A stretch of 64,000 nt of DNA, from positions 133,558,831 to 133,622,830 of the forward strand of contig JAIOJX010000002.1 in assembly GCA_022376925.1 (NCBI GenBank), read 5' to 3'. Source of the DNA: Tragulus kanchil. Taxonomy: Eukaryota > Chordata > Mammalia > Artiodactyla > Tragulidae. Below the pieces are notes generated by a model. That model was not told where the DNA came from. It saw only the letters and a list, made by a program, of their open reading frames with translations, and did not search any database. Position 1 is the stretch's first letter; each line of letters opens with the position of its first letter. This document shows positions 11,377 to 22,170 of this stretch, piece by piece. Made by a program: the position numbers and the translations under genes.

Positions 11377-11780
11377 GCTAATCGGTGTTTAACAAACCAC
11401 CAAGTCTCAGTGACTTAATACAACAAAGTGTCTTTGTCATGTTGTTATCCCATGCTGGTCAGGGAGAAGGCTGATAGAATTCTGATCCACACAGTCATTC
11501 AGGGATCCAGCCCTGTCTGTCTAATGGTTCCACTGCCCTCTCTCAGGGTGTCAGAGACCTCTGTAGGGTCCCCTGCATCCACCTGGCAGAGGAGGATAGT
11601 GGAGGATGGCCTGGGAGATTTTCAGGTAGGCTTTAGGCCTTGAATAGACTGTCCTCATCCTTCGAGGATCTTTCCATTGGCTAGAACTCAGTCACATGAC
11701 CCCACCATCTGCATGGGAGCCTGGGAAATGTAGTTCACCTGCAAGTACAAGAAGGAATAGAACCAGAGTTTGGTGAACAC
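11377..11780 (+). mobile_element. Old mammalian interspersed repeat, class not assigned
   Basis: 'taacaaaccaccaagtctca' and 'ggctagaactcagtcacatg ... gggaaatgtagtt' are text from a common old mammalian repeat. I cannot name the family safely. Partly duplicated at 12783-12920. Confidence 0.35.
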
Positions 11781-11879
11781 ATAGCAGTCTATGCTGCCCC
11801 AGATTTGGGGAAATGGGAAAAACTTCATGGAGGGGTGGTTTCTAAGATGATAACCAGGGGGGTATCTTCTGAGTTACAG

Positions 11880-12200
11880 GATGAAGGGAGGAAGGAGAGA
11901 GGGGGAAGGGCAGTATTGCAGACAAATACTAATGTAAGCAAAAATGCAAAGCCTTGACAGGCACGGTATGTTAAAGGCAGAAGGCAGCTTGGTGGTGGAG
12001 CAGTCGTAGGGGTGAGCTCAAGCACAGTATCATAAGCTGGGGTTAAGAATTTCTCCTAAGAGTCGTCAAAGTCATGGCAAGTTTAGCAGGTAAGAATCAT
12101 GTCTGTATTCCAGAGAAGTCTCTCTGGCTTCTGCATAGAGAATAAATTGGAAGGAGGCCAGAGAAGATGCCAGAAGACCAGCTGTCTGAGAAAGGGTGAC
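11880..12200 (+). mobile_element. Old interspersed-repeat-like sequence, class not assigned
   Basis: Word order such as 'aaatgcaaagccttgacagg', 'agtctctctggcttctgc' and 'ggaggccagagaagatg' is typical of one old mammalian repeat also seen at 13960-14760 and 24880-25130. Duplicated at 13022-13342. Confidence 0.35.
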
Positions 12201-12291
12201 ACTCTTGAACTATGAGAGTGGCGTAGAGAGAGGTAGACAGTTCCAGATATCAAGAAGTGGGATTTATAGATTTGTGATGAATTAGATCATC

Positions 12292-12670
12292 TGAAGAACT
12301 GATGCCTTTGAACTGTGATATTCGAAAAGACTCTTGAGAGTCCCTTGGACTGCAAGGAGATCAAACCAGTCAATCCTAAAGGACATCACCCCTGAATACT
12401 CACTGGAATATTCATTGATGCTGAATCTGAAGCTACGATACTTTGGCCAGCTGATGTGAACAGATGATTCACTGGAAGACCCTGATGCTGGGAAAAATAG
12501 AAGGAAGAAGGAAAAGGAACAACAGAGGATGAGATGGTTGGATGGCATCACTGAGTCAATGGACATGAATTTGAGCAGGCTCCAGGAGATGGTGAAGAAC
12601 AGGAAGCCTGGTATGCCACAGTCCACGGGGCTGCAAAGAGTCATACACAACTGAGAGACTGAATTGAACT
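12292..12670 (+). mobile_element. BovB LINE 3' end, copy 1
   Basis: Starts at 'tgaagaactgatgcctttga', then 'gactcttgagagtcccttgg', 'gaggatgagatggttggatg', and ends with the Bov-A-like 'ctgaattgaactgatag'. 5'-truncated fragment of the RTE reverse-transcriptase C-terminus. Confidence 0.92.
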
Positions 12671-13433
12671 GATAGATTAGATGTGCACCAAAGGGAAAAA
12701 AAGAGAGAATCAAGATTAGGACTGGGTTTCTCTGTTGGACAAAAATTGAATGATTGGGGATTTTCAGGTAGGCTTTAGGCCTTGAATAGACTGTCCTCAT
12801 CCTTCGAGGATCTTTCCATTGGCTAGAACTCAGTCACATGACCCCACCATCTGCATGGGAGCCTGGGAAATGTAGTTCACCTGCAAGTACAAGAAGGAAT
12901 AGAACCAGAGTTTGGTGAACACATAGCAGTCTATGCTGCCCCAGATTTGGGGAAATGGGAAAAACTTCATGGAGGGGTGGTTTCTAAGATGATAACCAGG
13001 GGGGTATCTTCTGAGTTACAGGATGAAGGGAGGAAGGAGAGAGGGGGAAGGGCAGTATTGCAGACAAATACTAATGTAAGCAAAAATGCAAAGCCTTGAC
13101 AGGCACGGTATGTTAAAGGCAGAAGGCAGCTTGGTGGTGGAGCAGTCGTAGGGGTGAGCTCAAGCACAGTATCATAAGCTGGGGTTAAGAATTTCTCCTA
13201 AGAGTCGTCAAAGTCATGGCAAGTTTAGCAGGTAAGAATCATGTCTGTATTCCAGAGAAGTCTCTCTGGCTTCTGCATAGAGAATAAATTGGAAGGAGGC
13301 CAGAGAAGATGCCAGAAGACCAGCTGTCTGAGAAAGGGTGACACTCTTGAACTATGAGAGTGGCGTAGAGAGAGGTAGACAGTTCCAGATATCAAGAAGT
13401 GGGATTTATAGATTTGTGATGAATTAGATCATC

Positions 13434-13815
13434 TGAAGAACTGATGCCTTTGAACTGTGATATTCGAAAAGACTCTTGAGAGTCCCTTGGACTGCAAGGA
13501 GATCAAACCAGTCAATCCTAAAGGACATCACCCCTGAATACTCACTGGAATATTCATTGATGCTGAATCTGAAGCTACGATACTTTGGCCAGCTGATGTG
13601 AACAGATGATTCACTGGAAGACCCTGATGCTGGGAAAAATAGAAGGAAGAAGGAAAAGGAACAACAGAGGATGAGATGGTTGGATGGCATCACTGAGTCA
13701 ATGGACATGAATTTGAGCAGGCTCCAGGAGATGGTGAAGAACAGGAAGCCTGGTATGCCACAGTCCACGGGGCTGCAAAGAGTCATACACAACTGAGAGA
13801 CTGAATTGAACTGAT
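13434..13815 (+). mobile_element. BovB LINE 3' end, copy 2
   Basis: Duplicate of 12292-12670 in pair 4. Confidence 0.92.
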
Positions 13816-13904
13816 AGATTAGATGTGCACCAAAGGGGAAAAAAAAAAGAGAGAATCAAGATTAGGACTGGGTTTCTCTGTTGGACAAATGAATGATTGG
13901 GGAT

Positions 13905-14750
13905 TCTACTTGCTAAGAGAAACCTGACGCTTTGAAAGGTTGTTTCACTTTGGACTTAACAAGTTTGCAGTGCCTCGGGGATGTTTAGAGAGAGATACAC
14001 TGCAGGCAATTGCACGAATCTAAAGATTAAGAAAAGGACTTAGGCTGATATATTCATGTGAGCTGGTGAGCTCACTCCAGGGAGAGGAGAAAGGAGAGAA
14101 GAGGACTTGCATGAAACCCTATGAAATGCCAACATTTAAGGTGTGCACAGAGGATGTGGAGCTCATGCAGGCATCTGAGAGGAAACGACCAGGTACACAG
14201 GGACTATAGAAGATGAGCGCATGGCATCATGACGTGCAAGAACAGAAACAACTTCATGAAGGTTTGAGTGGTCCACAGGACGAAACTTATAGAGAGGCAG
14301 AGAAAATTCAGGGTCCAATATCATCAATTGTGTGTTCCAGAAAGAACCTGAGGACAAAGAGCCTGAGATAGGAGAGAAATGGTCATGTGTGTTGAGAGCA
14401 AGGATGCTGGCCCAAGTGGCCAGACAATACTGATGATGGTGTAGGTGAAGTCAGAGAAGTGGCGGAAGGCAGGGAGATGTTAGGACACCATCTTTGATTG
14501 TGAATAAGATACGGGCGGGCGAGCTCAAAAGTTTTGATCAGAGGAGGGACATGAGGTGACTCAGGTTTTAACTGAATCACTCTGGATTCAGAAAAAAAAA
14601 AAAAGCAAAAAAACTGGAACAGAAAGGGTGGGGATTGGGGATATGAAGAACAGAAACAAGAAAATGAAATAATCTAGGTGAGAGGTGATAGTGGGCAGAC
14701 CAGGAGGTGCAGTGGAGATGGAAAGCAGTGAATCCATTCTAGAAATATTT
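13905..14750 (+). other. Old repeat-like sequence, no gene seen
   Basis: Fragments such as 'ggagagaagaggacttgc', 'gagggacatgaggtgactca', 'gaatcactctggattcag' and 'cagtggagatggaaagcagt' agree in order with an old mammalian interspersed repeat; the frames at 14163 and 14383 on the minus strand are unsupported. Confidence 0.35.
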
Positions 14751-14888
14751 GGGGGAACTCCCTAATGGTCCAGTGGTTAGAACTCTGCTCTTCCTTTCCA
14801 GGGGGCATGGGTTCAATCCCTAGTTGGGGAACTAAGATGCTGCAAATCAAGCCAAGTTGGGGGGTGGGGGAAGTCAAAAAAAAAGAGA
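14750..14888 (+). mobile_element. tRNA-derived SINE (ART2A type), short
   Basis: 'ggaactccctaatggtccag' head, 'gttcaatccctagttgggg' box-B region and A-rich tail. Confidence 0.75.
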
Positions 14889-14945
14889 AAAATATTCTGA
14901 AGGTAGCCAACTGGATAAGTTAGCTGGATTATTGTAAAGTATGCT

Positions 14946-15278
14946 CCTGCTGCTGCTGTTTACTCACTTCAGTCATGTCCAACTCTGCGTGACCCCATGG
15001 ACTGCAATCCATCAAGCTCCTCTGTCCATGGGATTCTCCAGGCAAGAATACTGGAGTGGGTTTCCATGTCCTCCTCCAGGGGGATTTTCCCAACTCAGGG
15101 ATGAAATCTGGGTCTACTGCATTGCAGGTGAATTCTTTACCAGCTGAGCTACAAGGGAATCCCAAGCCCCATATGTATATAGAGCTGAGACCCCATGGAC
15201 TATATAGCTCGCCAGGTTTCTCCGTCCATGGAATTTTCCAGGCAAGAATACTGGAATGGGTGGCCATTTCCTTCTCCA
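14946..15278 (-). mobile_element. Composite Bov-A + Bov-tA SINE
   Basis: A full Bov-tA on the minus strand (14946-15163) is followed after about 20 bases by a half Bov-A body (15184-15278, 'tttctccgtccatggaattt'). The same order and a similar linker occur at 51763-52076, suggesting a dimer unit rather than two chance insertions. Confidence 0.85.
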
Positions 15279-15310
15279 TTATTGTGAAGTGTAAGCCAGA
15301 GTAATTAAGA

Positions 15311-15605
15311 CTATCTTCAGAATATTCTTCAGCTATAAAAAGGAATGAAATACTGATATATGCTACGACATACATGAACCTCAAGAACAGTTTGTTCGTA
15401 AAGGAAGCCAGACACAAAAGGCCACATATTGTAAGATTTCATTTACCCGCACTACTCAGACTAGGTAAATCTATAGAGGTAGAAAGTAGATTAGTAATTG
15501 CCAGGGGTCAGAGGAAGATGGAGAAAGGGAAATGACTGCCTGATGGGTATAGGTTTTCTTACAGGGTGATAAAAAAATATTCGGACTTATATGATTCTTT
15601 GACAT
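15311..15605 (+). mobile_element. L1 3'-UTR relic
   Basis: 'attcttcagctataaaaagg', 'gaacctcaagaacag', 'caggggtcagaggaagatgg' follow L1 3'-end order (ORF2 tail then UTR). Confidence 0.65.
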
Positions 15606-15658
15606 TGTGAATGAACTAAATGCCACTGAATTCTTCGCTCTAAAAGGGTCAGTTTGTG

Positions 15659-15786
15659 GACTTCCCTGGTGGTTCAGTGGTTGGGACTTCACTTTCCAAT
15701 CCTGGATGTGCTGGGTTCAATCTCTGGTCCGGGAGCTGGGATTCACATGTCTCAAGGCGAAAACTCAAAACACTGCAAAAAAACAG
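15659..15786 (+). mobile_element. tRNA-derived SINE (ART2A type)
   Basis: Head 'gacttccctggtggttcagt', box-B region 'ggttcaatctctggtccggg', A-rich end. First of four head-to-tail tRNA SINEs. Confidence 0.85.
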
Positions 15787-15787
15787 A

Positions 15788-16021
15788 GGGCTTCCCTGGT
15801 GGTCCAGTGGGTAAGGACACCGCCTTGCAGTGCAAGGGGTGCCGGTTTGATCCCTGGCCTGGGAGGATCCCACGTGCTGTGGAGCGGTTGGACCAATGGG
15901 TCCAATTACTGAGCCGGAGCTCTGGAGCGAGAGAGGCCACTGCAATGGGAGGCCCACACAGGCCAAAGAACAAAGATAAATAAATGAAAGATTAATAGAA
16001 GTGACCAAAAAAAAAAAAAAA
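15788..16021 (+). mobile_element. Young tRNA-derived SINE, short-tail form
   Basis: Head 'gggcttccctggtggtccag', body 'gagccggagctctggagcg' with part of the middle missing, then 'ttaatagaagtgaccaaaa' and poly-A. Confidence 0.9.
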
Positions 16022-16022
16022 G

Positions 16023-16290
16023 CAGACTTCCCTGGTGGTACAGTGGGTCAGAATCCTCCTGCCAGTGCAGGGGACACAGATTCGATCCCTGGTCTGGGAA
16101 GATTGCAGATAAACCCGAGTGCCACAACTACTGAGCGCACATGCCCCAGAGTCTGTGCTCTGCCACAAGAAAAATCATCACAATGAGAAGCCCGCGCATG
16201 GCAAGGAAAAGGAGCCCCGTACCCACTGTAACTAGAGAAAGCCCATGCACAGCCACAAAGAGACAAAACAGCCATAACATTAAAAGAAAA
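16023..16290 (+). mobile_element. CHR-type tRNA-derived SINE
   Basis: Head 'gacttccctggtggtacagt', body 'cacaactactgagcgcacat' and 'aatgagaagcccgcgcatgg', the classic longer cetartiodactyl CHR body. Confidence 0.88.
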
Positions 16291-16350
16291 TGAGTGAATT
16301 TTAAAAAGAAACAATATCATAACAAGTTCAAAAAAGACTTTAGACTTTAT

Positions 16351-16620
16351 GACTTCCCTGATGGTCCAGTGGGTAAAGAGTCCACCTGCAAGGGGCACCA
16401 GTTCGATCCCTGGCCTGGGAAGATCCCACAGGCAGCTGAGCGGCTGGACCAGTGTGTCCAATTAGGAGCCAGCGCTCTGGAGCACATGTACCCAGAGCTG
16501 GTGCTCTGCAGTGAGAGAGGCCACTGTAATGGGAGGCCCACACAGGCCAAAGGATGAAGATGGATGAAAAAAATAAATGAAAGACCAATAGAAGTGGCCA
16601 AAAAAAAAAAAAAAGAAAGA
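16351..16620 (+). mobile_element. Young tRNA-derived SINE, short-tail form
   Basis: Head 'gacttccctgatggtccagt', body 'cagcgctctggagcacatgt', end 'ccaatagaagtggccaaaa' and a long A-rich tail. Confidence 0.9.
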
Positions 16621-17545
16621 AAAAGAAATTTTAAAAGAATCAATGAAAAGAGGCCAAAATTTAAAAAAAAAGAAAGAAAAAAAGACTTTAAATTTTAAAA
16701 ATGATCCACATCAAAAACAACTCTTTTAAAAATAATAAGTAAATAAAATAGTTAATTTAGGGTTATGTGAATTTCACCACAATAACAAAGTTTTGTTTTG
16801 TTTTTTTAAATGACTCTGTTGTCTTCTCTCTGAAAACTTGATGAAGAGGGTTGCCCTCACTGAGACCAAGACTGTAGGAGGAGCTGGCCTGCGAAGAAAA
16901 TGTCAGTGTTCAGTTTTGAATGATCATTCATTCAGAGATGCTACTGAAATGAAACTGTCACTGGATGTGTGCTCGGATTTCAGGAGATAGTTTGAGAGTC
17001 CTCAGTATATAGCTCCTCTTTAGACTCGGAATTGGCTGATACTAAGTTTCTGTTTTCTGGAAGAGGAAGTCAGAAATAGGAATGACATTGCTACAGAAAG
17101 TCAACCATTTCAGGTATTGCACATCCAGGTCTGTGGAGTGAAATTCATACCTTCTGCCTTAGAACGGGTTATAGCTCTTTAAAACCATCCAGGCGTGACT
17201 GATCTGGAGCCAGGGCGGGGCGGAGGAAGGCTGCGAAGCTTCAGGCTCTCTTCACCGCCTCTACCCAGCAGCTGGAAAACAAGAGCCGACTTTCAGTCTT
17301 TGCTAACGATTCCCCCTCCGTCGTGCCTGCTAGCGTTGTTCTCATCCTGCTGAGACTTGTCAGTTGACAAGCCAGAAAGGACGCATCTGGTTTGTTAGAC
17401 CAGCAAAACCTGGCTTAACCAAGTGATGTAGTAGTTAGAGCAACAGTCTTCCACTGTGAGTCGTTAGAGGCAATTAACAACCATCATCAACCAACAATGG
17501 TAACGACTGCTGATTGAGCCCTTTTCATGTCCCCCTGTACTCAGC
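16621..17545. other. A-rich tail debris, then unassigned sequence
   Basis: 16621-16805 is A/T-rich with a scrap of L1-like text ('gggttatgtgaatttcacc'). 16806-17545 has no repeat or exon that I recognise. Confidence 0.4.
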
Positions 17546-17554
17546 TAAGACCTT

Positions 17555-17715
17555 TGCGTTTATCGTACCATTCGACCTTAACATTAAGCAGGTGAGGCAG
17601 GTATCATCATTATAATTATTAGTCCCCGTTTTACATATATAAACAAGCACAGAGAGGTTAAGTCATCTGTATGAAGTCACACAGCAAGTAAATAAAGAAG
17701 CAGGAGGAAAACTCA
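17555..17715 (-). mobile_element. MIR SINE
   Basis: Antisense MIR core and tail: 'gtccccgttttacatatata', 'cacagagaggttaagtcatc', 'tcacacagcaagtaaa'. Confidence 0.8.
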
Positions 17716-17754
17716 CTTATGCGTAACTCCAGAGTGCTGTGCTGCCTGAGATGA

Positions 17755-17885
17755 CCTAGGGAGGTGGGATGGCAGGAAAAGGAGGGAAGGAGAAAAGGGT
17801 TATGTATGTAATTATGCCTGATTCTCATTGGTGTACAACACAAAATTCTAAAGCAATTTTCTACCAATTAAAAAAACAAAATTAA
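17755..17885 (+). mobile_element. L1 3' end, short
   Basis: Ends with the L1 3'-UTR form 'caacacaaaattctaaagca' followed by AATTAAAAAAACAAAATTAAA. Confidence 0.6.
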
Positions 17886-18304
17886 AGGAAAAGAAAATGC
17901 TATGCTTTGGAGGCATTAAAAGAGGGACTATCAGAAGCCTCTCGTATTACCACTCTGCTCTCTGTGGCTAGCGAAGGTTAAGTCTGGGTCCCCCAAACAC
18001 CTTGAGTCTCCTCACCAGTCTCTAGCATAGATGGGTACATACTGGATGCCCAGAGTTTGCTGAATGAATGATTGATTGAATAAACACACAAAGAATGATT
18101 GGTATGGACCACACGGCACTGTGCTTAATGATGAATGAACCTGTCTCACCAGCTAGACCGGCAGCTGTTGGAGGGAAGAGACCCTTTCTTGCCTGTTGCA
18201 ACAATGGAGGGCAGCCTACTGAGATGTTTGCAGGGTCGGTGGAAGGCCATGGGCTCCCGAGGCAGCCCACACAGGCAGCCCACACAGGCTCACACCAGGC
18301 TTCC
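17886..18304. other. Mostly unassigned; short L2/MIR-like scrap and small tandem repeat
   Basis: 'gcccagagtttgctgaatga' near 18050 resembles an old L2/MIR end. A short direct repeat 'ggcagcccacaca' occurs twice at 18260-18290. No gene seen. Confidence 0.35.
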
Positions 18305-18420
18305 TCTGCTATGAGACCTTGAACAGGTCAGTCAACCTCACCTGGAAACTAGGGAGAAGAGCAGCATCTGCACCTTACATATATTTATCAAGAGTCAATG
18401 AGGCCTTGGAAATAGCAGGT
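18305..18420 (+). mobile_element. MIR SINE fragment
   Basis: 'accttgaacaggtcagtcaa' and 'cctcacctggaaactaggg' follow the MIR order; diverged. Confidence 0.5.
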
Positions 18421-18529
18421 GCTCCACGAAGACAAGCTGTGTGTCTACAGGAGCCACAAAGGAAGACGTCCCTTGATGTCCCCTTGAGGGGGTGGGAGAT
18501 AGCAGGTACAGTCTGTACCCTGTGGCCTA

Positions 18530-18740
18530 AAATAATAGGTAGCATTATGGAACGCTTAATGTTAGGTTCCAGGGACTGAGCTAATCCTCTTAGGTGCATC
18601 GTTGTATTTCATCTTCCCAGCAGTAATAGGAGGGAAGCACCATTATTATCCTATTTTCCTGATAGGAAGACAGAACAAAGCAAAGAGAGATTGAGTAATT
18701 TACCAAGAGTCACAAAGCAAGTAAACGTAGATAAAGAAAC
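18530..18740 (-). mobile_element. MIR SINE
   Basis: Antisense MIR order: 'agcattatggaacgctta', 'ccattattatcctattttcc', 'agagattgagtaatttacca', 'gtcacaaagcaagtaaac'. Confidence 0.65.
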
Positions 18741-19160
18741 CGTACGTGTTCCACGAGGTCAGGGGTCAGGTCTGTTGCATGAGAAACATCAAAACCATTC
18801 CAGGTATTTCAAACAGGGGGGCCTTTGTTCAAGGAACTGATTCCACAAGTGTGTTAAGAGCTGAGAAACCAAAGAGGCGACGGTGAAACCACCCTGGGCT
18901 GAGCGATGGGGGGAAGCTGCTGTCTCTGCTGGGGTTCAAGGAGGTGGGGGGAGTCCCTCCCTGGGGCCCTCCGGGAGGAGCTAGAGTAACAGCAGCGGCT
19001 GCCCAGTGAAGCGCTAAACCATGGAAGAGACGCAACCTTGGGTGGAAAACACTCTCTGAGGTTGGGAAGGAGCCCTGGCTTCTCCCATTTGCCCACCATA
19101 CCATCTCCTGCCACTTTGGGGCTCAGGTTAGCTGGAAACCAAAGGTTTCCAGGTCGTGCA
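18741..19160. other. Unassigned sequence
   Basis: Moderately GC-rich. Minus-strand frames 18829-19252 run into the adjacent SINE and are not supported as coding. Confidence 0.4.
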
Positions 19161-19666
19161 ATGACAATGAATCCACCTGCCAGTACAGGAGACGCAAGAG
19201 ACAGGAGTTCAATCCCTGGGTATGAAAGATCCTCTGGTGTCGGAAATGGCAACCCACCCCAGTATTCTTTTTTGGGTGGTGGGGCGGGTTAGGGAAGGAG
19301 GGAGCCGGCGGGCCACTTCCATTGGCCTTTCATTTATCTATTTTCATCCATCTTTGTTCTTTGGCCCGTGTGGGCCTCTCATCGCAGTGGCCTTTGTTGT
19401 CGCAGAGCACCGGCTCTGGGCGCATGCGCTCCAGAGCTCCGGCTTGGTAATTGGACACATCAGTCCAGCCGCTCTGCGGCACGTAGGATCTTCCCAGGCC
19501 AGGGATCGAACCGGCACCCTTTGCACTGCAAGGTGATGTCTTTACCCACTGGACCACCAGGGAAGCCCTACTCCAGTATTCTTGCCTGCAAAATTCCATG
19601 GACAGAGGAACCTAGTGGGCTCCAGTCCATGGGGTCACAAAAAGTCAGGCATGACTAAGCAACTAA

Positions 19667-19668
<2 letters not shown>
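19161..19668 (+). mobile_element. Bov-tA SINE split by a younger SINE
   Basis: Left part 19161-19269 (head 'caatgacaatgaatccacct'), right part 19570-19668 ('gcctgcaaaattccatgg', end 'gtcaggcatgactaagc'). The two halves join cleanly when the insert at 19270-19568 is removed; the direct repeat ccagtattctt flanks it. Confidence 0.9.
19270..19568 (-). mobile_element. Young tRNA-derived SINE, long-tail form, nested in Bov-tA
   Basis: Reverse complement carries the head, the 'gctctggagcgcatgcgcc' body and a shortened C-rich tail. Target-site duplication ccagtattctt at 19259-19269 and 19573-19583. Frames 19222-19658 are its translations. Confidence 0.93.
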
Positions 19669-19669
<1 letters not shown>

Positions 19670-19707
<38 letters not shown>

Positions 19708-19730
19708 CAGACAGAGAGAGAGAGAGAGCT
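19670..19730 (+). repeat. (GA)n microsatellite
   Basis: About 60 bases of GA repeats with a few interruptions, directly after the 3' end of the Bov-tA; SINE tails commonly seed such repeats. Confidence 0.97.
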
Positions 19731-20390
19731 GGAAACCAGCCAGCCAGTGGCAATAGTACCTGGGAAGTGAAGTTCACAGAAGAAGGTCAGGAATGGCTCT
19801 AAGGTCAAATAGGCCAATGAACCTGCCTATTCGTCTCGTCTGCCTTTAGAACCCCAGTACTTCACATCAGTGCTTGGCACCTAGAAGCCACTTCGAACCT
19901 AGGGAAGATGGGAGCGAGGAGGAAGGGCAGGCAGACACCAGAGTGTGTGTTAAGTTCTTAACCCAGAGGGAAACGCCTCCCTTGCTACAGAAGTCAGGCG
20001 GCTCACCTGACGGCACGGCAAGAACCGGCCCTAGGATTTGGTGGAGCTGGCGGCAAGCTGAGGGTACACGCCCTGTCTAAACGGGGCAGCCCTACCAAGC
20101 TGTGGCCAGTTTTTGCCAAATAGGAAGGTGAGTTCAGCGCGGCCAGCTCTGCTGATGTGGGGGGAGGGAACTGAAAATCCTGACTTTCATTTTGAATCTA
20201 CCACTTTTTAAAATGATGGCAAAGAAGTCAAATCCAGCTGAGTTTGGGGCATCCTGATGGGCCAGAAAGAAGCTTAACAAAACTAGTTGGGGTTATGGTC
20301 ATGTCGAGAGGTCATGCAGCCAGCCTCACCAGGCTCCCAGTATTTCTGCGGGGTCAGGTGTCAGTATCTAAAAGAAAGAATGAATGAGTG
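19731..20390. other. Unassigned sequence
   Basis: No recognisable repeat or exon; the frame at 19874 has no conserved motif. Confidence 0.4.
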
Positions 20391-20394
20391 ATCC

Positions 20395-20640
20395 TAGGCT
20401 GAATCCTGAAACAGAAAAGGGACATTCGTGGAAAAACTAGGAAAATATAAATAAGTCTGGAGTTGTGTTAATGTGGTGTACCAATGGTGATTTCTCAGTT
20501 TCGTCCAAGGAATCATGGGATTGTAAGATGTTATTATAAAATTGAATTACATTATAGGGACACTGGTGTGGGAATTCTTTGTATTATCTTTGGAGTATTA
20601 ATGAATGAATGCACTTGAATGAAACACCTTAAGTCTGTTT
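20395..20640 (+). mobile_element. Old LINE 3'-end-like relic
   Basis: 'cctgaaacagaaaagggaca', 'aataagtctggagttgtgtt', 'gtgtaccaatggtgatttct' and 'gggaattctttgtattatc' follow an old mammalian LINE-like 3' UTR (L1M type, from memory). Confidence 0.5.
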
Positions 20641-20791
20641 TGAAAGGTTAATGAGTTTACGATGATACTCAAACAAGCAAATAAAAACAAAAAGGAGAGA
20701 AAGAAAACAAAATAGAAAGAACTAATTTGTCACCATTGGAGGCAGCTATTATATCAAATCTTTACCTAAAAGAGTAGTAGTAAGAGGGAAA

Positions 20792-21017
20792 AAGGGCTTC
20801 CCCGGTGGCTCAGCAGTAGAGAACCCAGCTGCAATGCAGGAGACGTAAGAGAGAAGGGTTCTATCCTTGAACTGGGAAGATCCCCTGGAGGAAAGCATAG
20901 CAACCCGCTCCAGTATTCTTGCCCGGAGAATTCCGTGGACAGAGCAGCCTGGTGGACTATTGTCCATAGGGTATCAAAGGCCCGGGCACAACTGAATTGA
21001 CTGAGCACACACTCACC
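20792..21017 (+). mobile_element. Bov-tA SINE with target-site duplication, copy 1
   Basis: Head 'gggcttccccggtggctcag', body 'cgctccagtattcttgcccg', end 'gcacaactgaattgactgag'. Flanked by taagagggaaa at 20781-20791 and 21018-21028. Confidence 0.95.
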
Positions 21018-21029
21018 TAAGAGGGAAAT

Positions 21030-21660
21030 CATTTGCTCTGCCTTTAGTCAATGAGGAAAAGAAGCTCTTCTGACAGAAGAATGACAGCTCATAAATGCTG
21101 AAGGAGGGACTGCATTAGATTTTGCAACCCTGAATCAGATAATTGCCTCAGACAGCGATTAGCAATGAACACTGAAACCAAGGGGTGAAAGGTTCAGGGG
21201 AGACTGGAGACTCATAAGGTGCCAGAAGAAATCACTTCACAATGGAAGAATCAGGTTGTCACCACCTGACCCCAGTGATTGATTTCAGCTTCACTCATGA
21301 GACACCCGGTCATGAGCCTTCGGGTGTGAGTCAACAGAGGGTGCTCACGGCACCACCTGAGAAGAGTTATTACCAAAAATGTTCAGCCAAAATCTGATCA
21401 AGCAGCAGATCTAAAGAGATATGCTGCTAGTTTACCGAAATACAGGGGACTGAGGGACAAGTCAAATGCATCACGAGGAAAGATGATGAGAAGATGAGAA
21501 GGTAGGGCATTGCACCCAAAGGACAATGAACTTGTTTTCTTCAGTGGCCTGGAAAAAAGGGAGGAGACTTGAGAGAGATTCTAGACTTAGAGATGTAGGA
21601 GATGTGATCAAGTGCAACTTGAGGATCTTGACTGGGTCCTGGTTTGAAACAAATGTCAAA
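21030..21660. other. Unassigned sequence, present in two to three copies
   Basis: May belong to the same old repeat that follows, but I cannot name it. 21348-21797 occurs three times (also 22501-22958 and 23600-24060) through pairs 5 and 6. Confidence 0.4.
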
Positions 21661-21797
21661 GGCATTTGGGGGCCAATGAGGGAAATGTAGATATGGAGGC
21701 TTTTAATGGCACAATGCATTTGGGGTTGATTTTGCTAGGTATTATAATGGTATTGTGGGTTTCATTTTTTAATGCATACTAGAGTATTTAGTGATGA
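21661..21797 (+). mobile_element. Old LINE 3'-end-like relic, copy 1 (cut)
   Basis: 'aggcatttgggggccaatga' and 'gcatactagagtatttagtg'; truncated at the pair 5 junction. Fuller copies at 22815-23130 and 23912-24227. Confidence 0.5.
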
Positions 21798-21945
21798 AAA
21801 GGTAATGAGTTTACGAAGATACTCAAACAAGCAAATAAAAACAAAAAGGAGAGAAAGAAAACAAAATAGAAAGAACTAATTTGTCACCATTGGAGGCAGC
21901 TATTATATCAAATCTTTACCTAAAAGAGTAGTAGTAAGAGGGAAA

Positions 21946-22170
21946 AGGGCTTCCCCGGTGGCTCAGCAGTAGAGAACCCAGCTGCAATGCAGGAGACGTA
22001 AGAGAGAAGGGTTCTATCCTTGAACTGGGAAGATCCCCTGGAGGAAAGCATAGCAACCCGCTCCAGTATTCTTGCCCGGAGAATTCCGTGGACAGAGCAG
22101 CCTGGTGGACTATTGTCCATAGGGTATCAAAGGCCCGGGCACAACTGAATTGACTGAGCACACACTCACC
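21946..22170 (+). mobile_element. Bov-tA SINE, copy 2
   Basis: Duplicate of 20792-21017 in pair 5, with the same flanking taagagggaaa. Confidence 0.95.

Larger units (their letters stand above)
11617..13904. repeat. Tandem duplicate pair 4 (unit 1,142 bp)
   Basis: 11617-12760 recurs at 12759-13904. The only differences seen are in the last 70 bases: a longer G/A run (gggaaaaaaag versus ggggaaaaaaaaaag) and acaaaaattgaatg versus acaaatgaatg. Junction without filler. Confidence 0.96.

Noticed and set aside
12282..13792. Minus-strand frames of 172 and 122 codons
   Set aside because: Antisense of the BovB fragment, repeated by pair 4.
15788..16620. Possible tRNA genes (tRNA-like box A and box B)
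   Set aside because: These are SINE heads; the cloverleaf is degraded and always followed by the SINE body and A-rich tail.
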